49,331 nucleotides of DNA. Source: Pseudonocardia xinjiangensis (GTDB lineage: Bacteria > Actinomycetota > Actinomycetes > Mycobacteriales > Pseudonocardiaceae). The position numbers and the translations under genes were made by a program. Of this stretch, positions 8,791 through 16,655 are shown piece by piece (position 1 is the first letter of the stretch; each line of letters opens with the position of its first letter). The stretch lies in assembly GCF_012911925.1 (NCBI RefSeq), contig NZ_JAAXKY010000037.1, positions 1 through 49,331 on the forward strand, given 5' to 3'. The notes below the pieces were generated by a model that saw nothing but the letters and a program-made list of their open reading frames with translations, was not told the DNA's origin and ran no database searches.

Positions 8791-9387
8791 TCAGAGCCCG
8801 AACGCCCCGCCCTCGACGAGGATCACGAGTCCGATCCCGATCAGGACGACGGGGAGCAGGATGTGCCCCCACCTGCTCAGGGCGCGAGCGACGAGCGGCC
8901 GGGTCGCGAAGAACCGGCCCAGGGCGCACCAGACCGCCACCAGGACGAGGAAGACGACGCCGTAGACGACGAGGCCGCCGTTGCCGGTGGCGGTGAGGAC
9001 GGGGACGTAGACCCCCATGTTGTCGCCGCCGTTCGCCAGCGTGACCGCGGCGACGGTGAGGATCGACGGGCCGCCCGTGCCGTCGGATGCCGGTTCGTCC
9101 TCGGGGTCGTCGCGGTGCCGCCAGGCCTGCCAGGCGGCGCGCATGCCGAACAGGAGTGGCAGCAGACCCAGGTAGGGGATGACCGCGTCCGGAAGCAGGC
9201 CGGCCCCGAGGGCTCCCACGATCGACACCGCCAGGATCGCGGCGAAACCGAGGTACTGGCCGATCACCACACGGGTCGCACCCCCGCGGTGGCCTGCGGC
9301 GCGCCCGAAGAAGAGCGCCAGGACGAGGACGTCGTCGATGTTGGTGACCGCGAACATCCCTGCTGCCTGGCCGACCAGACCCAGCAT
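8791..9387 (-). CDS. CadD-like cadmium/cation resistance transporter
   Basis: 198-residue membrane protein of the cadmium resistance transporter family. The opening AAGMFAVTNIDDVLVLALFFGRA carries the conserved TNIDD charge motif, and its partner TVAAVTLANGGDNMGVYVPV opens the second half, giving the family's internal two-fold symmetry with about five to six helices. ATG 9387 follows GGAGGAG; a longer frame to 9456 has no ribosome site. Divergent from the quinone oxidoreductase gene and probably co-transcribed with the cold-shock gene. Transport of cadmium itself is not established by sequence. Confidence 0.85.
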   Translation of the reverse strand: MLGLVGQAAGMFAVTNIDDVLVLALFFGRAAGHRGGATRVVIGQYLGFAAILAVSIVGALGAGLLPDAVIPYLGLLPLLFGMRAAWQAWRHRDDPEDEPASDGTGGPSILTVAAVTLANGGDNMGVYVPVLTATGNGGLVVYGVVFLVLVAVWCALGRFFATRPLVARALSRWGHILLPVVLIGIGLVILVEGGAFGL

Positions 9388-9535
9388 CACGCGCTCCTCC
9401 GGCTCCTGACGACCCTGCGCACGGTAGCTGCGGGGGTGAGACGTGATGAGTAGCATGCTGGCAGACAGAGATAAAAGCGATACGGTTCTGTCGAATCGAT
9501 CGCGTGAGCCACCGATGAACGAAGGAGACCAGACG

Positions 9536-10525
9536 ATGCGTGCCGTCCAGTACGACCGTTTCGGTAGCTACGACGTCCTCGAACTCGTGGAGGTGCCTGA
9601 GCCGGTCGCCTCCCCCGGGCGGGTGGTCGTCCGCATGACCGTCGCGGGGGTCAACCCGCTGGACGAGACCGTGCGGTCGGGCAAGCTGGCCCCGGCCCTG
9701 CACAAGCCGCTGCCGATCCGGCCAGGCGGCTTCGGGGTGGGGGTCGTGCAGGAGCCGGGCGTCGCCGGGCTCGCCGCGGGGACCCGGGTGGTGCTGAGCG
9801 GTGGCCGTTACGGCGTGAGCGACGACGGCACCTGGGCCGACCTCGTCGCCGTCGACCCGGCCCACCTGGTCACGGTCCCGGATGCGATCGACGACGTGAC
9901 GGCCGCGGCGCTCACCACCGGCGCCGGCTATCTCACCGCCTACCTGGCCCTGACCGAGCTGGCCGGTTTCCGGGCGGGCCGGAGCGTCCTCGCTCCCGGG
10001 GTGGGAGGCGCGGTCGGCCAGGGTGGGGTCGAGGTCGCCCGCGAACTCGGCGCCTCGCTCGCCATCACCACCGCCACCAGCACGGAGAAGGCCGAACAGG
10101 GGCGGGCCGCGGGGTACGAGGTCATCGACCTCACCCGGGAGTCGCTGCGCGACGGCGTCGCCCGGCTCACCGGCGGCACGGGTGTGGACGTGGTCCTGGA
10201 CGGTGTCGGGGGAGCGGTCACCGGGGAGGCTCTGGGCTCACTGGCCGTCGGCGGCACACTGATCAGCATCGGCTACGCCGGCGGCATGCAGGCCACCGTG
10301 AACGTCACCGACCTGATCTGGAAGAACGCCCACATCCACGGGTTCCGCTTCGCCCTCTTCACTGCCGAGCAGGTCACCGCGGCCGACACCACGCTGCTCG
10401 ACATGCTCGCCCGGGGCGCTCTCCACCCGGTGGTCGCGCGCGTCTTCCCGCTGGAGGAGGCGGCCGCGGCGCAGCGCGACCTTGCCGAAGGCGGACCGTT
10501 CGGCCGGGTCCTGCTCGCACTCTGA
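9536..10525 (+). CDS. NADPH:quinone oxidoreductase-like MDR enzyme
   Basis: 329-residue medium-chain dehydrogenase/reductase of the zinc-free quinone oxidoreductase branch. The N-terminal GroES-like half (MRAVQYDRFGSYDVLELVEV) is followed by a Rossmann nucleotide site at VLAPGVGGAVGQGGVEVARELGAS near residues 150-173; no zinc-ligand cysteines are present. The ATG at 9536 follows GAAGGAG with good spacing; the frame extends upstream to 9443 without homology. The CGNR regulator starts 75 bases downstream, a pairing suggesting local control. Likely reduces quinones or reactive enones with NADPH. Confidence 0.9.
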   Translation: MRAVQYDRFGSYDVLELVEVPEPVASPGRVVVRMTVAGVNPLDETVRSGKLAPALHKPLPIRPGGFGVGVVQEPGVAGLAAGTRVVLSGGRYGVSDDGTWADLVAVDPAHLVTVPDAIDDVTAAALTTGAGYLTAYLALTELAGFRAGRSVLAPGVGGAVGQGGVEVARELGASLAITTATSTEKAEQGRAAGYEVIDLTRESLRDGVARLTGGTGVDVVLDGVGGAVTGEALGSLAVGGTLISIGYAGGMQATVNVTDLIWKNAHIHGFRFALFTAEQVTAADTTLLDMLARGALHPVVARVFPLEEAAAAQRDLAEGGPFGRVLLAL

Positions 10526-10542
10526 CGCCCCGAATCGGAGAA

Positions 10543-10563
10543 GAGTCATAATGGTTATGGCTC
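10543..10563. promoter_or_regulatory. Interrupted palindrome before the CGNR regulator
   Basis: GAG-t-CATAA-TGG-TTATG-g-CTC: eight paired bases per arm across 21 bases, only one position mismatched in each arm. CATAAT (10547-10552) within it resembles a -10 box. It lies 37 bases before the CGNR start, so autoregulation is likely; control of the quinone oxidoreductase would require another site. Confidence 0.6.
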
Positions 10564-10600
10564 TGTTCTGGTCTGGCATCGATCTACGAGGGGTGTCCGC

Positions 10601-11221
10601 ATGACGTGGTCGGCAACGGACCGCTACGGGATGGACGCGGCGCCCGGCGGCCTGGCGTTCGTCCAGGACCTGCTCAACACGTTCTCCGCAGGAAAACCGC
10701 GGAAGCCGGACTGGCTGGAGGACCTCGGTGCCGCCCAGGTGTGGCTGGACGCCGCACTGTCCGGATGGAGTCGGGCCACCGGGCGACGAGCGCCGGTGGT
10801 GGAACTGGACGACCGGGACCGCGAGTCGCTGCACGACTTCCGCGGGAGCCTGCGCCGCATGCTCGCCAGGCAGGGCGACGGAGCATCACCCGGCCCGGGA
10901 TCGCCGGCGTTCCCCTCCATGGCCGCGTCCATGCGGGTCGACGAGAGCGGCACGATCACCACCGAGGCGGCCGGCACGGGCTGGAGGCGGGTGGCCTCGC
11001 TGGCCTTGATCGAGTGCTTCGAGGCGCAGCAGACCGACGCCCTGCGGCGTCTGAAGATCTGCCGCAACGAACGCTGCGCGTGCGCCTTCTTCGACCGTTC
11101 CCGCAACAAGACCGGCGTCTGGCACGACGTGCGGGTCTGCGGCAACGCGACGAACCTCCGCGCCTATCGTGCTCGGCAGCGGGCGCAGACCGCCGACCGG
11201 CCCGCGCCGGTCACGGAATGA
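10601..11221 (+). CDS. ABATE-domain protein with CGNR zinc finger
   Basis: 206-residue putative transcription regulator. The N-terminal ABATE domain (residues about 15-140, beginning GGLAFVQDLLNTF) is followed by a C-terminal zinc finger: Cys154, Cys159, Cys161, then a WHDVRVCGNATNLRAYR segment with Cys180. The name-giving CGNR reads CGNA here, while the rest of the element is intact. ATG 10601 follows GAGGGG. Its 3' end overlaps the convergent alcohol dehydrogenase by 11 bases. The palindrome upstream is its probable own site. The family is thought to sense stress or metabolites; the ligand is unknown. Confidence 0.88.
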   Translation: MTWSATDRYGMDAAPGGLAFVQDLLNTFSAGKPRKPDWLEDLGAAQVWLDAALSGWSRATGRRAPVVELDDRDRESLHDFRGSLRRMLARQGDGASPGPGSPAFPSMAASMRVDESGTITTEAAGTGWRRVASLALIECFEAQQTDALRRLKICRNERCACAFFDRSRNKTGVWHDVRVCGNATNLRAYRARQRAQTADRPAPVTE

Positions 11222-12317
11222 TGAGCGCCTTCACCACGCGCTGTGCGGCGACGTCCTCGAGCGCGGTCTGGGCGTCGTCGAGGGCGTACTCCCGGCTGAT
11301 GAGCTCGGTCCAGGGGAACTGCTGCGCGTAGCGCGCCATCACCCGAACCGCGCGATGGACGTGCCCCACATCGCTGCCCCAGCATCCGCGGATGTCCAGG
11401 TGCTTCTGGTTGAGGTCCAGGTGGGGGTTGAAGCCGGCGTCACCGGCGTCGGTGTACTGCCCGACGACGACGTAGCGTCCGGCGTCGCGGGTGAGCCGCA
11501 TCCCTTCGGGCACCGCCGTCGGCGCTCCCGTCGCCTCGATCGTGACATCCGCTCCGCGTCCCCCGGTCATCTCCCGGATCGTCGCGAGCCGCTCCTGCGG
11601 GGTGGTCGAGCCGATGTCGATCACGGCGTCGGCTCCGAATCGGGTCGCCGCGTCCAACCTGAGCTCGGGACCTCCGACGACGATCACCGACCCGGCGCCC
11701 CGAAGTTGGGCGAGGACGGCGGCGCACAGACCGACGGGTCCGGCGCCCTGGACGACGACGGTGTCACCGAACGCGATCTCGCCGAGAGTCACCGCGTGCA
11801 GCGCGGTGGGCATTCCGCAGCCACCTGCCAGGAAAGCGCGCCAGTGCAACTCGGCAGGCAGGGGGACCACATGCACGCCAGGCCGCAGGTAGATGTACTC
11901 CGACCAGCCCCCGAGCAGGCCGTCGTCCGCGGAGAGGGTCACGCCGTAGACCTTCCTTGCCGGGCACCGCGTCGTGGCGTGCCCGACGGTGCAGTACCAG
12001 CACCGGCCGCACGTGCCGTACACGTCGAGGAACGTCACGATCTGGCCCACCACCAGCGGCGCCCCTGACACGTCCGTCGGGGGCGGCGCCGATGCGTCCG
12101 CCGGACCGATCTCGGCGATCTGACCGACACTGACGTGCCCCGGGATGATCGGGTACGGCACACCGGCGAGCTGGCCCTTCCACAGGTGCGCATCCGTTCC
12201 GCAGACCTCGCTGCCGAGCGTCCTCAGCAGTACCCCGCCCGGTTCGGGATCGGGCCGGTCGAACTCACGCAACTCGAGCGGCGCCCCGGGTCCGGGCATC
12301 ACGACTGCGGAGATCAC
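11211..12317 (-). CDS. Zinc-dependent alcohol dehydrogenase (MDR family)
   Basis: 368-residue NAD(P)-dependent dehydrogenase. Catalytic-zinc residues appear in SEVCGTDAHLWKG and in the PIIPGHVSVGQI segment, where the usual GHE is GHV. A structural-zinc loop follows in DVYGTCGRCWYCTVGHATTRCP with four cysteines. The Rossmann site is VVQGAGPVGLCAAVLAQLRGAG near residues 187-208. GTG 12317 follows AGAGGA. It lies 120 bases after the ECF sigma gene on the same strand. Substrate unknown; the loss of the GHE glutamate is a family variation rather than clear inactivation. Confidence 0.9.
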   Translation of the reverse strand: MISAVVMPGPGAPLELREFDRPDPEPGGVLLRTLGSEVCGTDAHLWKGQLAGVPYPIIPGHVSVGQIAEIGPADASAPPPTDVSGAPLVVGQIVTFLDVYGTCGRCWYCTVGHATTRCPARKVYGVTLSADDGLLGGWSEYIYLRPGVHVVPLPAELHWRAFLAGGCGMPTALHAVTLGEIAFGDTVVVQGAGPVGLCAAVLAQLRGAGSVIVVGGPELRLDAATRFGADAVIDIGSTTPQERLATIREMTGGRGADVTIEATGAPTAVPEGMRLTRDAGRYVVVGQYTDAGDAGFNPHLDLNQKHLDIRGCWGSDVGHVHRAVRVMARYAQQFPWTELISREYALDDAQTALEDVAAQRVVKALIIP

Positions 12318-12437
12318 GATGGTTCCTCTTCACGTCAGGCCCGGCGCCGGGGATATCGGGGTCGCTTCATGCTAGGTCGAGGATCTCGGCGTGCTCGGGA
12401 TCGGCCCGCCCCGCGGCGTCCAACCAGCCGTGCCGCG

Positions 12438-12983
12438 TCACGCCACCTTCGCGTCCTGCAGTACGAGCCGTAGGGCGCGGAGCGCGTGGTGGGTACGTGA
12501 TTTCACGGTGCCGGGGGGAACGCCGAGCCGTCGCGCGGTCTCGGCGATCGAACTGTCCTGGTAGTAGATCGCCACGAGTACGTCGCGGTGTTTGCTGGTG
12601 AGTCTGTTGAGGGCGTCGAGCAGCACCCAGCGCTGCAGGATCTGTTCGATCTCGTCGTCCGCGGGGATCGCCTGTAGTACGTGGTCGTTGGATGTGAGCA
12701 CTGGGCGGCTGGCGTAGGCGCGCCAGGTGTCCGTGACGATGTTGCGGGCGACCGTGAACAGCCAGGCACGCAGGTTGTCCGGGCCGAGATCGATGCGGTC
12801 GGCTCGGCGCCAGGCGCGTACCAGTGTTTCTTGCACGACGTCCTCGGCGAGCGCGTGGTCTCGGGTCAGGCGCAGGACGAACGTGAACAAGGGGCCGGCC
12901 ACGCAGTCGTAGAGCGCTCGGGCGAAGACATCCGCCTCCTTCGGGCCGAGCACTGGTTGTGCCGGGTCCTGGTCGCGACTCAT
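12438..12983 (-). CDS. ECF-type RNA polymerase sigma factor
   Basis: 181-residue extracytoplasmic-function sigma factor. Region 2 spans roughly residues 25-95 (FTFVLRLTRDHALAEDVVQE, then NLRAWLFTVARNIVTDTWR) and region 4 roughly residues 120-175 (LTSKHRDVLVAIYYQDSSIA, ARRLGVPPGTVKSRTHHALR). The ATG at 12983 follows AAGGGAGAG; the frame continues upstream to 13079 but that part is arginine-rich and non-homologous. No anti-sigma gene lies on either side, unusual for ECF factors. It uses more A/T than the flanking enzymes. Targets are unknown; the next gene downstream is the alcohol dehydrogenase. Confidence 0.92.
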   Translation of the reverse strand: MSRDQDPAQPVLGPKEADVFARALYDCVAGPLFTFVLRLTRDHALAEDVVQETLVRAWRRADRIDLGPDNLRAWLFTVARNIVTDTWRAYASRPVLTSNDHVLQAIPADDEIEQILQRWVLLDALNRLTSKHRDVLVAIYYQDSSIAETARRLGVPPGTVKSRTHHALRALRLVLQDAKVA

Positions 12984-13654
12984 GTTGCGGTGCTCTCCCT
13001 TGGTGGTGGTCGAGGTTCGGCCGCGAGGCGAGGCGGTATCGCGGTCCGAGCTCGTCGGATTGCGGATGTGTCGGCGCATGCGTGCGCGGCCGGCTGGACG
13101 AGGCCGTTCCGCGGTTGCCCGGAGCAGCGAGTCGGGTCGGGCGGGCGACCCGGTTGCCGGCTCAGGCTCGCCCGGCGGGACTATCGGCGGTATTCGCCTG
13201 CTCGTTCGGATTGTGAGCCCCGGATGGTTTCACGGCCCCGGTTCCTCGAGAGCAGATCTGCCCCTTGTGACCGTGGAGCCGTTATTTCCATATGGGCATC
13301 GTACGATTCGGATCGTATGGTGCAAAGGTGGTGCTGCCGCTAGTAGTAGCGCTGCCAGGAGACCTTGCACCCGCGACTGCAACACTGCCGCGGAGAAGTG
13401 AATTGCGCACCTTCGCCTCCCCCTTCGGTCAGGACCGCCTTCTACTGTCGGCGGGACTGCTCCAGTTCGAAGAGAACGGCGCCCGCGATATCGAACGCAA
13501 CTGTGCGAGTCCGGGTAGCGCTGATCCCCGGCGGCCTGGGACTCGCTCCTGTGGCACACGTCCGACCGCGCACTGCACCCGGCCTGGTAGCCTCCGGGCA
13601 GGTTCAGGTGGACCTGTGCATCGGGCCACACATGATCGTGAAGCGGAGTTCGGC
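12984..13654. other. 671-base gap, less GC-rich, with small palindromes
   Basis: No convincing gene. It contains CCATATGG (13288-13295) and the inverted repeat TACGAT-TCGG-ATCGTA (13302-13317). A frame from 13292 to 13690 on the plus strand exists but its protein has no recognisable family; only its last 11 codons look translated (see the leader peptide). The gap separates the divergent ECF sigma and ABC-F genes and must hold both promoters. Confidence 0.45.
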
Positions 13655-13690
13655 ATGACAGGCGGAGAAGGCGACGACATCTCCGGGTGA
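13655..13690 (+). CDS. Putative leader peptide upstream of the ABC-F gene
   Basis: Eleven-codon frame encoding MTGGEGDDISG with GGAG at 13645-13648 six bases before its ATG, a better ribosome site than that of the ABC-F gene. Its TGA stop (13688-13690) lies in the loop of a perfect 7-bp hairpin. Short leaders of this kind are known to control antibiotic-resistance ABC-F genes through ribosome stalling. Translation is inferred. Confidence 0.4.
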   Translation: MTGGEGDDISG

Positions 13691-13755
13691 GCCCGGAGTG
13701 TGAGGCCATCGGCACCCGCGCACTGCGCTGTTGGTGTCGGCGGCTTGCCCCTTTT
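13681..13755 (+). promoter_or_regulatory. Candidate attenuator of the ABC-F gene
   Basis: Hairpin 1 is CTCCGGG (13681-13687) with CCCGGAG (13692-13698), containing the leader stop codon. Hairpin 2 is CGGCACC (13710-13716) with GGTGTCG (13733-13739, one G-U pair), enclosing GCGC-ACT-GCGC (13718-13728), and is followed by CCCCTTTT ending at 13755. A further pair, GGCGGC (13739-13744) and GCCGCC (13771-13776), could compete with hairpin 2. The order uORF, hairpin, terminator-like hairpin, resistance gene matches transcription attenuation, but no structure was computed. Confidence 0.45.
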
Positions 13756-13822
13756 GTCGAGCCTTCCTGCCCGCCGCCAGGTGTGCCTTCTGCGTACCTG
13801 CGCCGAACCCGAAAGTCTTTTC

Positions 13823-15451
13823 ATGTCCGACGTCATCGTCTGTTCGAACGTCACCTTCTCCTGGCCTGACGACACCCCGGTCTTCGACAACCTCTCCTTC
13901 AGTGTGGGCAGTGGCCGCACCGGTCTGGTCGCACCCAACGGTGCGGGCAAGAGCACGCTGCTCAAGCTGATCGCCGGCGAATACCGGCCCCTCGGCGGAT
14001 CCGTCTCCGTCGAGGGCGTGCTCGGTTACCTTCCGCAGACGCTTCCGCTGACCGGCGACCTCAGCGTGGCCGAGGTGCTGGGCATCGCCCCGGTGCTGGA
14101 CGCCCTGCGCGCGATCGAGTCCGGCGACGCCGCCGAGGAGCACTTCACCACTGTCGGCGCCGACTGGGACATCGAGGAACGTGCTCTCGCCGAACTCGAC
14201 CGGCTCGGTCTCGGCCATGTGGTGCTCGACCGCCGCCTGCGGACGCTCAGCGGCGGGCAGGCCATGTCCCTCGGCCTGGCGGCGCAACTGCTCCACCGGC
14301 CCGACGTCCTGCTCCTCGACGAGCCCACGAACAACCTCGACCTCGACGCGCGCCGCAAGCTCTACGGCGTCCTCGAGGACTGGAAAGGCCTGCTGTTCCT
14401 GGTCAGCCACGACCGCGCGCTGCTGGACCGGATGGACCGCATCGCCGAGCTCGACCGGGGGGAGATCCGTTTCCACGGCGGGAACTACACCGACTACGAG
14501 GAGGCGGTGCGCTCCGCCCGGGAGGTCGCGGAGAGGAACATCCGCACCGCCGAACAGGGTCTGAAGCGGGAGAAGCGGGAGCTGCAGACCGCGCGCGAAC
14601 GTGCCGCCCGGCGGGCCGGCAACGCGTCGCGCACCATCAAGTCCGCCGGCCTCGCCCGGATCCACGCCGGGAACCACCAGCGCCGGGCGCAGGAGTCGGC
14701 CGGAAAGGCCAACGACCTGCACTCGCAGCGGGTCAGCGACGCGAGGGCGAAGCTCGACGAGGCGGGCCTCGCCCTGCGCGACGAGCAGAAGATCGCGCTG
14801 GCACTGCCCGGCACCCGGGTTCCCGCCGGGCGGACGGTGTTCGAGGGCAGGGGGATGGAGGTCCGCTACGGCGACCGGGCGATCTTCACGGGGGCCGACC
14901 TGACGATCCGGGGCCCGGAGCGGATCGGGCTGCTCGGTCCGAACGGCTCCGGCAAGTCCACGCTGCTCCGTGTCGTCGGCGGTGACCTGGAGCCGGAGAG
15001 CGGTGCCGTGCGGCGTGCGGAGGGGCGGGTCGCCCACCTGTCGCAACGGCTGGACCTGCTCGACCCCGACCGCACGGTGGCGGAGAACCTGCGCGCCTTC
15101 GCGCCGGAGATGCCGGACGCGGAGCTGATGCACCTGCTGGCCCGGTTCCTGTTCCGGGGATCGCGGATCCGCCTCCCGGCCCGGGTCCTCTCCGGTGGCG
15201 AGCGGCTGCGGGCGACGCTCGCCTGCATCCTCTACTCCGAGCCCGCGCCACAACTGCTGCTGCTGGACGAGCCGACCAACAACCTCGACCTGCTCAGCGT
15301 GGGACAGTTGGAGAGCGCGCTTGACGGCTACGAGGGCGCACTCGTGGTGGTCAGCCACGACGAACGGTTCCTCTCGCAGATCAGGGTCGACCGCTGGCTC
15401 CGGCTGTCCGGGGGGCGGTTGGCCGAGACCGGCGCCCCCGCAGGCGAGTGA
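13823..15451 (+). CDS. ABC-F family ATPase (ribosome protection type)
   Basis: 542-residue soluble protein with two ABC cassettes and no membrane segment. Cassette 1: Walker A APNGAGKST at residues 37-45, signature LSGGQ, Walker B VLLLDEPTNNLD. Cassette 2: GPNGSGKST near 372-379, LSGGE, LLLLDEPTNNLD. Between them lies the charged helical linker (about 215-330, REVAERNIRTAEQGLKREKR) that reaches into the ribosome in this family. The ATG at 13823 is set by homology; it lacks a clear Shine-Dalgarno, which fits a leader-controlled gene. Likely protects ribosomes from an antibiotic or relieves stalling. A PucR-like regulator and a hydrolase follow on the same strand. Confidence 0.92.
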   Translation: MSDVIVCSNVTFSWPDDTPVFDNLSFSVGSGRTGLVAPNGAGKSTLLKLIAGEYRPLGGSVSVEGVLGYLPQTLPLTGDLSVAEVLGIAPVLDALRAIESGDAAEEHFTTVGADWDIEERALAELDRLGLGHVVLDRRLRTLSGGQAMSLGLAAQLLHRPDVLLLDEPTNNLDLDARRKLYGVLEDWKGLLFLVSHDRALLDRMDRIAELDRGEIRFHGGNYTDYEEAVRSAREVAERNIRTAEQGLKREKRELQTARERAARRAGNASRTIKSAGLARIHAGNHQRRAQESAGKANDLHSQRVSDARAKLDEAGLALRDEQKIALALPGTRVPAGRTVFEGRGMEVRYGDRAIFTGADLTIRGPERIGLLGPNGSGKSTLLRVVGGDLEPESGAVRRAEGRVAHLSQRLDLLDPDRTVAENLRAFAPEMPDAELMHLLARFLFRGSRIRLPARVLSGGERLRATLACILYSEPAPQLLLLDEPTNNLDLLSVGQLESALDGYEGALVVVSHDERFLSQIRVDRWLRLSGGRLAETGAPAGE

Positions 15452-15523
15452 GCCGGGCGAGCACCGAGGCCGCACCGGCCGGTGGCCGACCGGCCCGGTG
15501 CAGATGTGACGGGAGGAGCCGGA

Positions 15524-16558
15524 GTGCGTGAGCTCGCCGGGCGGTTGCGTTCCGTGGATCCCGACGCCGGGGCAGCGCTCCAGGTGATCGCTCACTTCGA
15601 CGCGCTCGTCGACGCGCGCGCCGGTCTGGAGGCGACCGTCCGGGCCGCGGCGGTGCTCGCCGGCTGTCCGGCCGGCATGGCCGATCGCGCACGCCGCCTG
15701 CGGATCCGGGTCCTTCCCGACGGGCGGCGGGCCGACGGCGAGCCCACCGGTGCCACCGTGCCGGTGTCGTCCGGCCGCGAGGACGCCGTCGTCTGGCTGG
15801 AGCGGTCCGGCGACGGAACCGGCACGGCCCGGATGGAGCTCGACGCGATCCTCGTCGAGCGCCTCGCCACCACGGTCCGGATCGTGCTGGACCGCACCTG
15901 GTCGGACGCGCCGGTGGCCGACCCGGCCTCCGTCGAGCTGCTGGTGGACGCCGCCGTCGACGAGAGCGCCCGCGCCCTCGCTGCCCGGCGCCTCGGGCTG
16001 CCGGTGGACGGAGTGTTCGTGGTGACGGTCGGCATCGGGGCCGCGCCGGGGCACCGCCGGGCGCTCACGGCGCGGCTCGGCGAGCTCGACGTCACGATCG
16101 AACCGGCAGGCCGGCGCGGCGCACCCCACCCGCGATGCTCCGCCGCCGGTCCGCCCGTCGAGCTCCGGGACCTGCCGACGTCCTACCAGCAGGCCCGGCT
16201 CGCCCTGCGGTTCACCTGCGCCGCGGACGAACCCGGGCCCGCACATGTCGATGCCGCTGCCCTGGGCGGGATGCTGGCGCTCGCGGAGGGTTGTGACTCA
16301 CCGGCCGCGGTCGCCGAGACGGCCCTGCTCGACCGCGTCATCTCGGCCCACCCGTGGGCGCTCGACACCCTCACCGCCGTGACGGCCGAGGCCAGCCTCC
16401 GAGGTGCGGCGGCCGCCCTCCACGTGCATCACTCCACGGTCCAGGGGCGGGTGGAGCTGCTCGACCGGGCACTGGGTTACCCGGTCGCCACCGCGCTCGG
16501 CCGGACCCGGCTCACGGTGGCCCTGGCGCTTCGGCGGCTGCGGAGAAACCGCTGGTAG
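15524..16558 (+). CDS. PucR-like helix-turn-helix regulator
   Basis: 344-residue regulator whose C-terminal 60 residues match the PucR-family helix-turn-helix (EASLRGAAAALHVHHSTVQG then RVELLDRALGYPVATALGRT). The middle resembles the GGDEF-like CdaR segment (LPTSYQQARLALRFTCAADE). The N-terminal 130 residues lack the classic PucR purine domain. GTG 15524 follows GGAGGAG; an in-frame ATG at 15482 has no such site. It lies 72 bases after the ABC-F gene and 97 before a hydrolase, probably one transcription unit. Ligand unknown. Confidence 0.82.
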   Translation: MRELAGRLRSVDPDAGAALQVIAHFDALVDARAGLEATVRAAAVLAGCPAGMADRARRLRIRVLPDGRRADGEPTGATVPVSSGREDAVVWLERSGDGTGTARMELDAILVERLATTVRIVLDRTWSDAPVADPASVELLVDAAVDESARALAARRLGLPVDGVFVVTVGIGAAPGHRRALTARLGELDVTIEPAGRRGAPHPRCSAAGPPVELRDLPTSYQQARLALRFTCAADEPGPAHVDAAALGGMLALAEGCDSPAAVAETALLDRVISAHPWALDTLTAVTAEASLRGAAAALHVHHSTVQGRVELLDRALGYPVATALGRTRLTVALALRRLRRNRW

Positions 16559-16655
16559 GGCCGGCAGTCCGCCAGGCGGCGGGGAACAGCCGCCGCGCGA
16601 CGGCTACGGGCCACGTCGTCCGACCGCCTAGCGTCCGGACGATGAGGAGCAGGAC

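Noticed and set aside
13292..13690. 132-codon gene upstream of the ABC-F gene
   Set aside because: No ribosome site at its start and no family; only the last 11 codons have a good internal start.
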